The translations under genes and the position numbers were made by a program. A stretch of 64,000 bases of DNA from Tetrahymena elliotti 4EA (Eukaryota > Ciliophora > Oligohymenophorea > Hymenostomatida > Tetrahymenidae): positions 186,001 through 250,000 of the forward strand of contig JH720377.1 in assembly GCA_000231825.2 (NCBI GenBank), written 5' to 3'. Shown one piece after another: positions 39,579 to 53,186 of this stretch (positions are counted from its first letter, which is position 1; each line of letters begins with the position of its first letter). The notes under the pieces are model-generated. The model had not been told where the DNA came from and searched no databases. It worked only from the letters and a program-made list of their open reading frames with translations.

Positions 39579-40663
39579 TCAGTCAATTACTTTAGGAATA
39601 GCAGTTTCTGTGTAAATTTTGCTTTCATCACTTTTTAATAATAAAAATCAATTTATTTAAAAATATAAACTCTAAAAATTACTCTCTAGATAGAAGGAAA
39701 AGATTTCCTTATACATCTATCTTCATTTCTATTTCTGTATCTTTAGTTAAGAAAGAAAAGGCTGGATGAATTAACTTCGTTTTATATCTGTATCTGTTAT
39801 ATTTATATGGTTTTAATATTTTAAAAATAATGTAATAATTCTTACGTATATTATCTAGAATCTCCCTTTATTTTTTTGAATTTATTTAAGCAAATTCTAA
39901 ATACTTCATCACCTTATGTGCTATCATTTTCTATGTTAAGCTTTTTTTCTTCTCCTGTAAAATCAAAATCAAAAACTAAATATTCAAGCTTCAAGTTAGT
40001 AAAAGCTTTTTCTACTAATTTAAACATGCTTCCCTAATGATTATTCAAACAAAATATATGTTAAGTAAAATATATATTTATTACTATTTTACACTTATGA
40101 ATTCTAGCACAATTGGGAATTGATCTTTAGGAAGAAATGAATTAGAAATAGAATTTAGATTTTCTTAAGAATCATCTAATGTATTAAGTCTGATCACTTT
40201 ATAAATAGTCATAGGATTTGAAGCATCATAGTCTTTACATTAGATGATGTAAAGCTTAGCTTTGTCTTAAAAATATTTTATTTCAATAGCTTTATCACTG
40301 TCTAAAAGCTTGTAGGATTAATCAAAATCCTTTAAATCTATTTTCATAACAAAACCAGAAGGAGTATTTGACATTCGCTCATTAAATTCTTTTTTTTAAT
40401 TGAAGAACTCAGGAGCCAATTAAATAATGTTTGAAGTAATATTTCCCTTTGCCTTTGTAATGAAGAGTAATCCATGATGGTTATTTACTAAAACATGAAA
40501 ATCCTTTATTTTAAGTAAATTTACATTAATGATAATTTTATAATAAAAACTTTACTGTTTATGATGCTGATTAAGTAAACTTTGCTAGAGAATCAAACAA
40601 ATTTCTAATTGCTTTTGTGTAAGTTCCTTTAAAATGGAAAATGGGGGTTTCTTCTTGATCCAT
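39579..40663 (-). CDS. RAD1-like subunit of the 9-1-1 checkpoint clamp
   Basis: Exons 40663-40556, 40503-40093, 40033-39846, 39793-39683 and 39630-39579 join in phase through 52-59-nt introns into 289 residues, close to the 282 of human RAD1. The layout is PCNA-like: FHFKGTYTKAIRNLFDSLA resembles the first strand-helix, GLLFITKAKGNITSN the RAD1 'GIKVTVENAKC' hairpin, FVMKIDLKDF the 'FRINLTVLL' strand, and RYKTKLIHPAF...IEMKIDVQGNLFLLSRD the RAD1 'RYKISLLKP...VSIRTDNRGFLSLQYMI' C-terminal strands, with the final YTETAIPKV like 'FVEYYCCP'. RAD1 with RAD9 and HUS1 forms a sliding clamp that recruits the ATR pathway at damaged DNA. Identity is by motif resemblance only; RAD9 or HUS1 are alternatives. 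Confidence 0.6.
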
Positions 40664-42088
40664 CTTAATATGTAAAATAGGTTTTGCTTAGCTTTTTTAA
40701 TTTTTGATAAATAATATTTTTTTGTGAATTTATTATATGAATAAGATTATTTACCAATTTTTAACAAGTAATAAGAAACTATAAAATTTGATTATATAGT
40801 TATTTGGCTCTTTCCTTATTAAATTAAACAGTATATCTTTCCTGATAGAATACTAACAAAATTTTTAATCAAATACCGCGAAAAAAATATAAGACAAAAA
40901 TTAATATAGAATGAATATTCTATTAATTTAAAGCTATCCAAAAGAAATTAATTAGCTCTTTCATTTGTTATTATAGACATATTTATTAATTTTCATAAAA
41001 AGAGATACCTTCTAATTTATTTACTTCTTTTATTTTAAAAACTTATACTAATTCTCAAAACAAACATTTTATTTCGATAAAAATAGATATTTCAAGCATG
41101 TAAATTAAGTAAAAAAATCCATTTGCTTAAAAATAAATAATTTGATAGAAATAAGATTAAAAATTAATTTTTAGAAAGATATAATTAATTATTTATTTTA
41201 TTCTACCGTTTAATAGAAACGTTCCCTAAAATTCTTTATATATTGCAAAAAAATTAAAATTTTTTCTTTACAGATCCTTGTTAATATTTAAGTACATTTT
41301 TAAATATTAGCAAGCAATTAATACTGCTTTTATCAAATTTTATTTATTTATATTATGATAAAATAAAAATATATTGTAAAATAAAAAAATAGAAGGTGAA
41401 TAAATTTATCAATATTCTTAACTTCTAGCCCTATTTTTTTCTTTAAAATATTCAAATGCTTTCATAGCTTTTCTATCAAAATAAAATGGTTATATTTGAC
41501 TCAATTAATAATAATTAACATGAAAATAAGATACATAAAGAAAGAAGTTTGATACCTAATAAAATTTTATTTATAATTTAAAGATTAAGAAAATACTTAC
41601 TTAATTAAATTATGTTTATTGTCCAAATCGGATTTTATTTACTAATAAGATTTATATATTTACATTTAGGAATTTTTTTTGAGAAAAAATATATAAGATT
41701 TATATTTTAAAGATGATTTTATTTTTTCTAAAAGATTTTCATTTTAGGATTAATTTATGGTGTTATAGACATTTTAAATAATCTGCAAAGCTTTTAAAAT
41801 TCACAAGTTTTTTTTCTGGTAATAATCAGAATTATTTTTAATTTTTTATCAGGAAAATATCAGAACAAACTCGAAATTTACACCAAACTCACTGTATTTG
41901 CTTATTTGAACGCTCTTAGGAAACACAGAAAGATATACTTATAGATTATTCTTCTTGCTCGTTTTTAATGGTCACATTGTTATGTTAAATGTAATGTCAA
42001 TAAATACTAATTGAAAATTTTAGAAACAAAAAATAATTAATTTTTCTAAATTATAAATTAATAATAAATTAATCTAAGCAAAAAAGAA
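40664..42088. other. Intergenic between divergent genes
   Basis: About 1.4 kb of AT-rich DNA that should contain the promoters of the RAD1-like (-) and zinc-ribbon (+) genes. No gene or repeat recognised. Confidence 0.6.
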
Positions 42089-42838
42089 ATGCAAACTTAA
42101 CCATAACCTTAACCCACCTACGTTTTGGCAGCTCCTAATCCTGCAGAAATGATTAGATGTAAGCTTCCTAGCCCATTTGATGGTGGATATGCAGATATTA
42201 TCTTAGATCCATAAAATTTCATAGTACTCCCTCCTATTTAAGAAAAAAAGTCATTTTTCGATAAATTAGCTGAAGGAACAAAAAAAGTTGCTCACCAAGC
42301 TACTTCAATTACAAAGAATTTTGTAGATAACAGAAAGCCTGTTATTTGTGTTTATTGCACATCTTATCAAACTATTGATAACAACTAAGTCAATTATTAT
42401 TGCTGCAACTGCAAGTATCTCAATAACAAAGGTAAAATAAACTTCTTAAATAGAAATTTTTTAATGCTAATTGTAATGACTTAATTCTTTTTAATAATGA
42501 TAAATAGCTTAACCTCCTATTAGAAAAGTTATTTTCTGTGGAAACTGTAATGCTAAATAAGAAGTCGATCTTGGAAGTAATTGATTGATTCTTTTAGTTT
42601 TTTCATCAAAATTTTATAATAATCTTATTTTAATTGATTAGCTAATTGGTTTACAACTTGTTCAAAGTGTTCAAGACATAATATTATTCCTCTTTTAAAA
42701 CCCATGCTTTAGGTTCCCCCTGGTCACCCTTGCTTAAATGATATCTAATCATAGTAATAAGGATAATAAGTATAGTAAAACTATGACGGATAGCTACAAT
42801 AATAGCAATAGATGTATAATCCAAATGTAAAATAATGA
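42089..42838 (+). CDS. Double zinc-ribbon protein with Gln-rich tail
   Basis: Exons 42089-42431, 42508-42576 and 42642-42838 give 202 residues ending at TGA; introns are 76 and 65 nt. Residues 1-40 are Pro-rich. Two four-cysteine zinc-ribbon motifs follow: CVYC...CCNC (residues about 95-116) and CGNC...CSKC (residues about 128-148), the second split by an intron. After MLQVPPGHPC comes a tail almost entirely of Gln. No histidine ligands, membrane helix or catalytic motif are seen. Ribbon pairs of this sort bind nucleic acid, protein or lipid; I cannot assign a family. Some resemblance in style to phosphoinositide 4-phosphatase TMEM55 ribbons was considered, but the membrane helices are absent. 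Confidence 0.75.
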
Positions 42839-43719
42839 CCTGAATAATTTAAGCATAAATTAACAATAATTTATTAGTAAATATAGTATTTTATTATATA
42901 TCATTTAGTTATCAATATTACCTATAGAAGTATTTTAATATTTCTTTCTTTGATAGAATAGATTACTTTCAAATCAATATTTGTTGTGTTGTTTTTAAAA
43001 TTTGTCTTTATCTAAAATGAAAAAAAATTTTATTGCTAAAGATTTGAGTCATAACTCAATGTTATCTTTACTTATGTTGCTTTAACCTTGAATATTTTTT
43101 GATTTATTTGATATTTTATTAATTTCATAAGAATAAAATACTTGAGGATTTGAGGATGGTATGTTTATTCAATCATAAAAAAAATAAAATTAATAAAATA
43201 TTAAAAGATTTATAAAATCTAACATAAAAAGTTCTTTTACTTAAAAATAAATATTTAAAAAGTAAGCAATTTTCATCAGGCTAATTAATATTAACTAGAT
43301 AAAACATTATGTTTATGAATTCTATCTTAACCTTTTACATTTTGTAGCTCTAAATTGTTATTACTTTTAAAAATTACAAATCTTTATAATGTTGAGACAA
43401 AAGAATACTAAAAAGATAGTTTTTATGTTTACTCAATTTCAAAAAAAAATAATAAAGTAAGATATTTTAATTAGGTCAAAAATATTTTTTTACTGGTTAA
43501 AAATAATAAAAAATGTGTTTTACAGATTAATATTTATTCATTCAAAAGTATGGGGTAATTTTTACAATAAAAATATAACTGAGAATGTAAATAAAATAAT
43601 ATAATATAAGAAAGAGTAAATTACAGGTTGTTTTGTTAATTAATTTTTGTGAAAATATAGCTTAAGCACACTACTAACTAAGTATATCAATAATATGTAA
43701 TTTGTATTTTTAATTATTT
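42839..43719. other. Intergenic between convergent genes
   Basis: About 880 bases of AT-rich 3' flank. No supported feature. Confidence 0.6.
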
Positions 43720-46700
43720 TCAGTGGTTATTATTTACAGTTTGATGTATTGATGATAGTAATTCATTAAGAAGAGATAACTTTGAATCTAACTCAGTTTT
43801 TTATAATTTAACTTTTGTTTTAAATAGGTTATCTTGGAATACTCTTTCTTATATTTGATAGTTAACATAATTTAACTCTCTTGTTATTAATTATTTTTCA
43901 GTTTCTATATTGCAATGACGCCAAGTTCCAAAAGCTCGGCTGAGTGCATGCATTTACTTTATTTCTTTTTTCATAGTAAGAGAGTATATTAAACAAATAG
44001 CTTATTATTTCCTTATTTTCTTTTACATAGTTATTTGCATTTCTTTTATTAATTTTTCTTCAATTTATTTAGGATTCAAATTTTTCAAATTAGCTGTTTT
44101 ATTTTTAGAATTTTAGGCTGTAATAGGGCTTTTATCTCTTTTCATTGTTGGTTTTTCCCATTTAAGTGCATCATTAAAAGCTCCTTTACCTATATTCTCA
44201 ATATTTACTCCTGTATCTGATAGCTAAGAATTACTTCTATTCTACATTTTTGTTATCGATTGATTAAAAAAGAAATGAAAGAATTATATTATTTTACTTA
44301 TTATTAGTGTTATTGGAACATTCCCTAGATTTCTTAACGAGGTATATTTGCTGATAATCTAAAACAATTTCTTGCAAAACGATGGAATGCTACTACTATT
44401 TATAGTTTTTCTGCTCTTCTCTATCTTAGTAGTATTGAGTTGAATAAAATTGATAAGCGATTTTAATAGAATTTTTTTCTTTCATAATCCATTAGAGCCA
44501 TCTCATACTCTTTACGCTTTTTACTAAGTTTTTTCTATAAAAAGTAATTTACTTAAAAATAAATAAAAATAGAATAAATATTACTATTGGGAATCTATTT
44601 TATCTTTACAATTATGAAGCTTTTTATTCCCATTTATAATCTAAGAATTACTAAGCTTGAGGATCAAATTCTATTTAATCAATTTTCTAGAAGTGAGCTG
44701 AATTATAACATTTCAATTTCCAAAGATACAAAAAGAAAGTTTTGACAAGTTAATTCTACCCTTTACTCTTTTTTGAGCTTAATTTTAGCCAAAGCTCTAA
44801 AAATTTAATAATCATTTTCTTCCTTTTTCAAATAAATATGTGTAAAAATAAGAACAAAATAAATCTAAACAAATTGATACTCTTTAGATTCTTTTATAAG
44901 TTGCTAAATATCAATATTAGATTAGTCGTTGTAATCATCATAGCTATTATTACCTAAATTTTAATTATTTTCAGTTTACTCATACTCAACTATTCTCCTT
45001 TTAAGATCTAAAAGTTCATCTTTCAAGCAATTATTTTCCTCTTCAAGACTTTTAACAGCTTTAAAATATTTTCTTAAAATACACATAAAAATTATAAAGG
45101 GACTTACTTCCATGTTCATCTGCATTATTGTAAGAATTTCTGTTCTAAAATAAATTTTAATAAAATTTTAGTAAAAAAATAAATTAAGATGATTTTTAAA
45201 TAATTTTACCCTAAAAGTAATTTCTTATTTATGATCAGAAAGACGATTATATTCTGCTATGTCTTTCAAGATTTAGTTATATTTTATGGATTTGCTTGGA
45301 TCATTTTAAATCAAAAATTAAACATTCTAGCTAATTTGATTAATATTTGCAGCAGGTTCATAATTTTAAGTTAAATTAGAATATTATGAGAAAATGTTCA
45401 TTTCTATTTCAAGTTTCATTTACTTTTTCTCTAAATTTTTTTACTTTTACTGCAATAACTCCCCTTCTTGCTTGAGGTTCTATTCATACTATTAAATCAT
45501 CAATTACTTTTGCTACAATTAAGCATAATCTTCTTTTTATTTCTTCATAATTTCATATTCTTTTTTCAAATAATTTTCAACTATCTCCATTTTGAATCTT
45601 TCCTCCAACAACTAAACTTCTAAGTTTTTGAGAATTTCACTTTTTCTTTTCAAAAATTATGGGTTCTCCTCCCAATTCTTTTTATAATTGAAACAGTTAT
45701 TTATTTTTTGTGTAAGATATTATTCTATGATTTACCTAAAAGAGAATATAAAACTAATTATTGTCTGTCTTGAATTAAGAATCTTGATTAGGAAGATTTT
45801 CAGCATAATGAATAAAATTTTCATAAATTTCTTTTTTCATATTTGCTAGTCTTAGTCTTAGCTACTCTTTTGACCCCAGTAAATTTAAGGGCTCAAATTT
45901 TAATTCTTTTACTCTAAAATCTATTTCTTATTCTTGATTTTTAATATCTTGGATCATTTCTTCATATTGATTGATTTTATGGTTTAGTTGCTCTTCAAGA
46001 AACTTTACATTATTTTCTCTTCTAATTAAATCCTCAAGATGTTCGTCATATTGGCCTGCTTATTGTAATCTATTTTAACTTTACTAATCAATAGCTCTCT
46101 TTATTTCATCTCCTTTTAACAGAGACTAAGTTTAGTTATCTCTAACCTTTTTCTCTTCAAACCTAAATAAATAATTTTTATAGCTTTAAATTTACCCATA
46201 TAAATATTTACTTTAAAGATTTCATTTTCTCAATAAGATAAGCCTCTTTTTACTCAAGCTATCTCTCCCTTTCCTAATTGTTTTCTGCTTTAAAATTGTT
46301 TCCTTGCTAAGAATTAATAAGTAAAAGCATTTTTTATTTATTATTATCTCCTTATTGCTTATTGTGATTCTCTAAATCTAAAACTTATTAATTGAGCTGA
46401 ATATTTTTGAGTCTTTCAAATGCATAGTTTTTTTCATTACTAAGATTAAAATTATATTTTAACATTATTTAAAATAGATAAAAATTAAGATTACCTTGAT
46501 GTATCTTACTTAATTTGAATTGCATGTAATTTATAAATACCTAACATAAATCTTAAAGATATTTCCTTTTTCAGAGCCTCTTTTAGATAAACTAAGAACC
46601 ATTTTAAATTAAAATTAGAATAAAAACATATTAACAAATGTGAATAATACCATCAATATCATCCTAGCTTCTAGAGCTCTAATACTATTATGAATTATTG

Positions 46701-46871
46701 TATTATCCAAATGAATTCATATCTGCTTATGGATTATATTATCTAAAGCTTTATTAGCCAGAATATTCAAACTAATTATGCTATGCTTGCACTATTTATA
46801 ATTTATTAAAACTAGTTTAAAACTTTGAAATTAATTTATTAACTCATACCATTATTTCCTCCAAAACTCAT
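43720..46871 (-). CDS. Long coiled-coil protein, 11 exons
   Basis: Exons 46871-46850, 46791-46651, 46591-46510, 46439-46212, 46162-45736, 45677-45210, 45144-45108, 45058-44760, 44697-44610, 44551-44298 and 44241-43720 join in phase to 855 residues ending at TGA. The first 50 residues are Gln/Asn/Ser-rich (MSFGGNNVQAQ). From about residue 60 to the end the sequence is Lys/Glu/Gln/Leu-rich with heptad repeats (for example EEKKVRDNQ, LEEQLNHKINQYEEMIQD), so a long rod is expected, interrupted near residue 480. The C-terminal 175 residues include RAFGTWRHCNIE, an IQ/WH-like basic patch. A GTTTAG...AAAAAG stretch of 48 nt inside the eighth exon could be a further in-frame intron. Such proteins are common in ciliate basal bodies and cortex; that role is inference only. 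Confidence 0.75.
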
Positions 46872-47700
46872 CCTTTTTTGCTTTATGATTTCCTTATTTT
46901 TAGATATTAATTTTGAATTTTAAAGTTTTCAACTCCTCTTTTTTAGTTAATTAAAGTTAATCCTTATAAATCTTTAAAAATTCAAAATTTTTATTTATTT
47001 GAGTAAAAAAATAGTTATTTATCAACATGATAGTAGTTATTCATATCTCTTCAAAACCATAAACTAAATTACAATTACATTCCAAAAAATTTTTACTCAT
47101 ACATTTATCTTTTAATTCTCAATTTACTTTTTTAGAACAAACAAACAACATGAACAAAAATTCTTCTTTAAAATTCTAAAATACTTAAAATAATATTGTA
47201 AATTTTAAGAATAACTGTAAATGTCCATTAAAAACTGATTACAAGCAATATATATTATTCATCTTACCTAACAAAATTAATTGAAATTCTTCAAAAATTA
47301 AAAGAAAAGTATTTTATTCTCAATAAAATAAAAAGAAAGAAAGGGATATTAAAATATTTTATAGCTTGTAGCTTTCATTTCATTGTTTTAATCATTTTTT
47401 TGATAAAATTTTCTCAAAATTTAGAATAAAAATAAAGAGCTTACATAATATAAGAATTTATCCTAATTTTTGATTGTTTTTGATGATGGTAAGAAGGATA
47501 TGAACAATATTTAGCAATATTTTATGATATTTACTATGATTATTAGTGATGAATATTAATTAAAATAAGAATATATTTATTTATTATCATCAAAAGTATC
47601 AAAAATTATAAAGAAAAGAGTGTCTATAGCAGGCCTAATTTCATCAATTAATTTATAAAGAGCAAAAAAATAAAAAAATATTATCAAAAAGGAAAAATAG
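46872..47700. other. Intergenic between divergent genes
   Basis: About 830 bases of AT-rich DNA with the promoters of the coiled-coil (-) and sensor-like (+) genes. No other feature seen. Confidence 0.6.
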
Positions 47701-50700
47701 ATGAAGAAAATAAAGCTTGAATTTTACAAATATGTATTTGCTCCTATTTGCTTGGCAGTTTTCGTCATACTTATTGAGAATTTTGTGATGATATAATTAG
47801 TGAATAAAAATGCTTTGTAAAGAATGCAAGATTATTTTAATGAGATGGGATATGATTATATAAAATAGTAGAATTAAATTTAATAAGTATACATGCAAAT
47901 TAAGTATGCCTACAGTATGTAGTAGATATCAACAATGAGGTCGCTTTTGATGAAAAATTACAATCAATAAATAAATATAAAATCAATTCCAAACCTGGAT
48001 TAATATTTAGTTAAAATACAGAACAGAGCAATCTTAAAGAGTACTTAAGCTACTGAGAATATAAAATATTTTGTATGGAATTCAATAAATAAAGATGTAG
48101 ACAATATTTAATAATGGAGCTAAGTAGAAAAAAATTTTTTAGATGGGTTTAAAAGTATATTAGCAATTGTTCCTATAGTACAAAATTTTGCAAGTTTTTA
48201 TACAGTTGATGAGCAAAGTAAACTTTTAATAGGGAATCCTTTAAATATAGATGTCCCAGGTTTCTAAGAATAAAAATATTATAATCCAACAGAATAAAAT
48301 TGGTATTAAGTTTCTTCTTCATAAATAGACTTAACTAGCAGTATATTTATTTATAACTAGCCTGTATGGTATAATGATATTATAACACCATTGTGTACTT
48401 AGATTATCAATAACAGTATTTTATTAATCCTTTATTGTACAAATATTTATAAATGTTTAATTTATTAGATTAAGTTCAAGTTTCAATAGCTTGCTCTAAT
48501 TTGAATCTAAACAAAGATCTTCAATAGATTAAAAGTAACTCCTCAGACACATATTTATCAAAAGTATATTCATATCTAATCCAACCCTAAACAAGGTAGA
48601 TTATTGGATCAACACATTACACAGATGATTATTTGTAAACTATAGATACTTATGAGTATGGAGAAAATTATTAATAATTTAAGGGTTATTAGAATTTTTA
48701 TGATCAAACAAGTTTTATAACAACAGACAGCAAATATATTTACAAAGACAAAGATTACTGCTCATATCAATACACAGAAACACCAAAAACTATCGAATTT
48801 ATAGATGATTAAAAAGATGATTTTATTTTAGTTATTAGTAGTATTTTATTATGTGAAAAGAACTATCAAAATAAGTATAATCTTGTTAGAGTTTCTTATT
48901 TAGGTAGTCTTTTATTTTCTTCTCAAATTTAATTATAATTAAAAGCTTTAAAACAGGTAATGCAGTTAATAAGAGTTTACTTAAAGATTTTGTTTTAGAG
49001 AAAACAGCAACAATGTCTATTAATTAAGAAATAAGTCTCCTCATTTCAATTATTCTTTTATTCGGATCTGTGCTTTTTATTATTTTTATTGGATTTTATA
49101 TCAACTAAGAAATATTGAATCCTATTGAAAATTTCACTAAAGGTAAATAAATTTATTTCTGTAATCAATCAATCACTCACTCATTCTCTTAAACAATTAA
49201 ATACTTTTCTGATTTTTTAAATTCTCTGAAATGAGTTTTCTTTTAGTTAGTTTTAGGGAGTGGAATAACAGCAATTAACTTTATTTCCATCTATTGTTTC
49301 TCATTTGTTATTTAATAAAAAAATAGGGTTGAAAATTCTAGACGCAGATTCAATAAAGATAATATTTAAAAAAATAGAAAGTATGTAAGAAGGAAATTTA
49401 AAAACAGAAGTTTATTAACCATTAACTGCATATCATAATCTATTAGCTTTAGTAAGTGAAGGCAATTAATTATACTAAGAAGGGCAAACTGAAGAAGCAT
49501 TTGATCTTTTCAAAAAAAGTCAGTAGATTTATAATTACCTAGGGAATAATGAAGGATGCAGTATTTGTTTACACAATTAAGGAGTAATTTTAATAAATTA
49601 AAATAAATTACCTGAGGGTATGGAACTAATTAAGCAAAGTCTTGATTTATGCTGGTAAGAGAGATTCGATTTTCAATAAAAGTATCTAAGTTAAGGAATT
49701 TCTGAAGAAGAGATACTGACGGATGAGCGTTATTACCATATGTTAATTACTATTTGTAGAAGAACATTTACATTAATTGAAGCTAATTTACTGCTCATCA
49801 GATAATTCTAAATGGGAAACAGACTTCAAAAAGTAAATGCATAAACAATTATTGAACTGATAAATGATGTAATTGATATCTAAAACGTTTTATGCAAATT
49901 TGGAAAGGTTACAAGCATTCTTATTTATGCTAAAATTTAATTATCTTATTTTTATTACTTGTAAGATGATTTAGACCATTCATAATCAATTTATAATTAT
50001 GCAGAAGAAGCTTATGATGGCTACTTCCCAAAGCTAAGTTATAATCTTGTGAATAGCTATCCATTATGTGTACTTCATTAAGCTCTTTTAGTGCAAAAAG
50101 CCTTAATTCAAGAAAAACTTGGGAATCTATACTAGGCAGCTCAGCTATTCACTATTTCAATTGTAAAAAAAATGTTTATTTATTTAAATTAAATAATGTT
50201 ATAAAAATTAAAGGAAGAAGTAGAAGAGTACAAGCCAGATCTTAAATATGAAGCACTTCTAGGATTGTAGAGAATTTTATCAAAAATGGATGTTTAAAGC
50301 CCTTATATAAATTACTTTTTATCTACTTTTTAGGAATCTGTAAAAGAGGTTTATTTTTTTATAGACTTGAGTCTCGGTTATTTAAATTAAGTAATTTAAA
50401 TGAGAGAGAGAATTATTAAACTTTTTTGTAATCCAGAAGATAGAATATCTTAGATTTCATTGTCTACAAAATTATAAGTTAATTTTCTAAAAATTTCAAG
50501 CAGTGATGAATATATAAGATAATAATAAATTGATCATTATGATTTCAATGTTTCTTTTTTTCAAGAAGGATTAAAAGGTATTTACTAAAAGATTCAACAA
50601 AGTACTGAGTATGCAAGTTCTGTGCCTAATGGTGATTTCGAAGTTGTGTACCGTGGAAAAAGCATAAATTTTATAAAACATCCTTATTTAAACATGAAAT

Positions 50701-50984
50701 AGATATTGATCATCTTTACTGATTTATCCAAGTTTATCTTAAATGAAGTAAGTGACTAAGACTTGAAAGATTTAAGTGAAAACTACACAATAATATTGAT
50801 AGATGTTAGCAGCGAATATGTGAATACAGATTAAATGTTTAACAAAATAGTATTATCAGAAAACCTAAATTATTATCATTACTTCTCTTTCAATAGTATA
50901 AATAATACTTTAATAGATTAGTGGAGGTATCTTACATAAGAGTAAAATGCAAACTTTAAATTCAACATGGAATTTTTCTAATGA
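47701..50984 (+). CDS. Two-pass membrane sensor-like protein with TPR-like cytosolic half
   Basis: Exons 47701-48415, 48469-48903, 48957-49142 and 49327-50984 give 997 residues ending at TGA. A membrane helix at residues about 9-31 (FAPICLAVFVILIENFVM) and a second at about 410-433 (ISLLISIILLFGSVLFIIFI) bracket a region of about 380 residues that begins with a long helix, includes YNQPVWYNDIITPLC, and has the layout of dCache-type extracellular ligand sensors. The cytosolic half starts with a HAMP-like link (NQEILNPIENFTK) and continues with repeated helical pairs such as EGQTEEAFDLFKKSQQIYN followed by CLHNQGVILIN, typical of TPR. No kinase, cyclase or receiver motif is seen. The plan suggests a chemosensory or adhesion receptor signalling by protein binding. 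The Cache assignment is by architecture, not by a diagnostic motif. Confidence 0.75.
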
Positions 50985-51950
50985 ATAGAAAAATTTTAAT
51001 TTAAATTTCAGAAAAGAAAGAAAATAATTTAGTTGATGAGAAAAAACCCTTTCAAGAAGAAATATCTTGCATAATTAAATGGAGATCAATAAAATTCAAG
51101 CCAATTTTATATTGAAATTAACAAAGTTACTTTAAATTTATAAACATTTGTTAACAAACTTTTAAATTTATAAAATATATTTTTTGTTAATGTTGTTTTT
51201 ATCATTATTCGATAAAATATTATTTATAATGAGGGAAGATATGAAAAATATCTTACAAATTAATTAGGATTTTAATTTTTTTATCAAAATAAAATTATTT
51301 AAATATGAGTTATAGTAAGAGATAAACATAAATAAATTATTAACATTTTTTTAAAAAGAAATAAATTTGTAATTAATTTAATATGAAAGAGTGAAAACAT
51401 AAAACTTAGATAAATTTTTAAGGATAGAAAAAATTTGCATTAAGTATTAGGAAATAGACTAATTTACACAATATAAAATACCTATGTATTAATTTCTATT
51501 TTAAAATTTGAATTTATTTCAATAAATTTAATAAGTTTTTCTAGGATTCTATAAAAATAAATCAAATTCTAAGAAATAAAACAAATATTTTTATATTTTT
51601 TAATACAAAAATCTAGAAAGTTGATTTCGCTTCACTGACAATTTATGTGAAGATTAACAGAAATAAAAACATGTGAGGATTAATTATATTAATTTAAAAT
51701 TTTTTGAAATTATTGTAATATATAATTTGATTTAAGTAAAGGAAGATACTTTCAAAAGACTGATTAGTCAATTTTTATCTGTATTAATTAATAAAACTAG
51801 ATAATTATTGTGTGATTTTAATTAAATAGTATAATATTAATATTACAATCAAAAAATAAATTGAAACAAGCAAATCAAAATTGATATCTTTCATTAAAAA
51901 ATTAGTGATAGAAATAAACTCTTTCAAAGATTAAATCATAAATTAGAATA
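50985..51950. other. Intergenic
   Basis: About 965 bases of AT-rich DNA between two plus-strand genes. No supported feature. Confidence 0.6.
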
Positions 51951-53186
51951 ATGTAGGACGAGCTTAATAATCCTCTTATTTAGGAAAATAACTAAGAAGG
52001 GATGACTAGAAATGAATCTGGACTCTCTTTTCATATTATTAACTATCATGAAAAGAAAGGCAGTTTCTTAAATGAAATGGAACCCTTGTAAGATATGAAT
52101 AATAATAATTAAGAATACAATTAAGCTATTCTTAGTACTCCGAACAACCATAATTAGGCAGATAAAGATTTAGCATTTTCTTCGGGAAAACAAATTTATA
52201 CTTAAAAAGATAGCTACACAAATGTTATAAGTATTAGTGAGTAGGATGCAGGAAGTGTGAGTAAATTTTAATCAATTGTAGGAAACAAAAAAGGAATTTT
52301 TTACATGATTATTGCAAGTATTTGTTTTAGCTTTAGTGCATTTTTTGTGAAGAAAGTAGAAAACAACTAAATTTCTGAGTTAGAGCTCATGTTCTATCGT
52401 TCATTATTTATCATATTTTTCCTATTTATAATCTACAAGCTATCATAGAGAGACGAGCATCCTGACAACGAAATTTAGGAATACAGCAAAAATAATATAA
52501 CATTCATTCATATGAGTGAAAGAAACTTTGTAAAAATATATTCAATCTTGAATGGAATTATCGTTTTTTCTTACTTTTATGGTATTAAGATGTTACCACT
52601 CTACGAAGCTGTTTCTTTATAAAATTGCTCTATGTTTTTTACTGGAATATTTGGCTGCTTTTCACTTTTTTAGACTTCTTCAATTAAGTTTTAAGCAAAA
52701 GAGCTTATTTGTATTGTATTAATTGGAATTGGTGTATACTTGATAAGTTATCAAGAATCATTTAAAGCTTCAATGGTTTGCATTATTGGAGGTTCATTCG
52801 TTTCAGCTATTATTTAGGTGATTATTAGAAGATATTAAACAAACACTGAGTTTATGAAGCTCCTTTTTTACACTTCTTTTATTTAGTTAATAGTCTCTCC
52901 TATATATATTTTATTCTTTTAGAAATTCCATCATGTGAGTCTTCAAGATATTATTTTGATTGCAATTTAAGCCTTTTTGTAAATAGCTGGTACAAAATAT
53001 CTTCAAATGAGTTTTATGTCTCTTTCTGATGGCAGATATGTCAATTTCCATGTATAAGGATAAATATTGTTTACTATGATCTTAGGACACTTCTTTTTAC
53101 AAGACGCTTTTCAAAGAAATTCTCTAATAGGATGCTTATTCATAGTTGCAAGTAGTATATTAATGATCCTAAAGTTCAAGTAATGA
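51951..53186 (+). CDS. EamA/DMT-superfamily membrane transporter
   Basis: Single exon of 412 codons, 411 residues, ending at TGA; starts MQDELNNPLIQ. The first 115 or so residues are hydrophilic and probably cytosolic. They are followed by about ten hydrophobic helices with short loops, as in drug/metabolite transporters: the opening FYMIIASICFSFSAFFVKKV then ELELMFYRSLFIIFFLF matches the first two helices of the EamA fold (the R in the second helix is typical), YGIKMLPLYEAVSLQNCSMF the third and fourth, and the second half repeats the pattern (CIIGGSFVSAII, LFTMILGHFFLQDAF). Many relatives move nucleotide-sugars or small metabolites; the substrate is unknown. No intron is required. Confidence 0.82.

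Noticed and set aside
44245..44247. A separate short gene (175 residues) from ATG 44247 to 43720
   Set aside because: A 56-nt GTAAAA...GTAG intron joins the preceding exon to this frame in phase, and the ATG lies within that intron.
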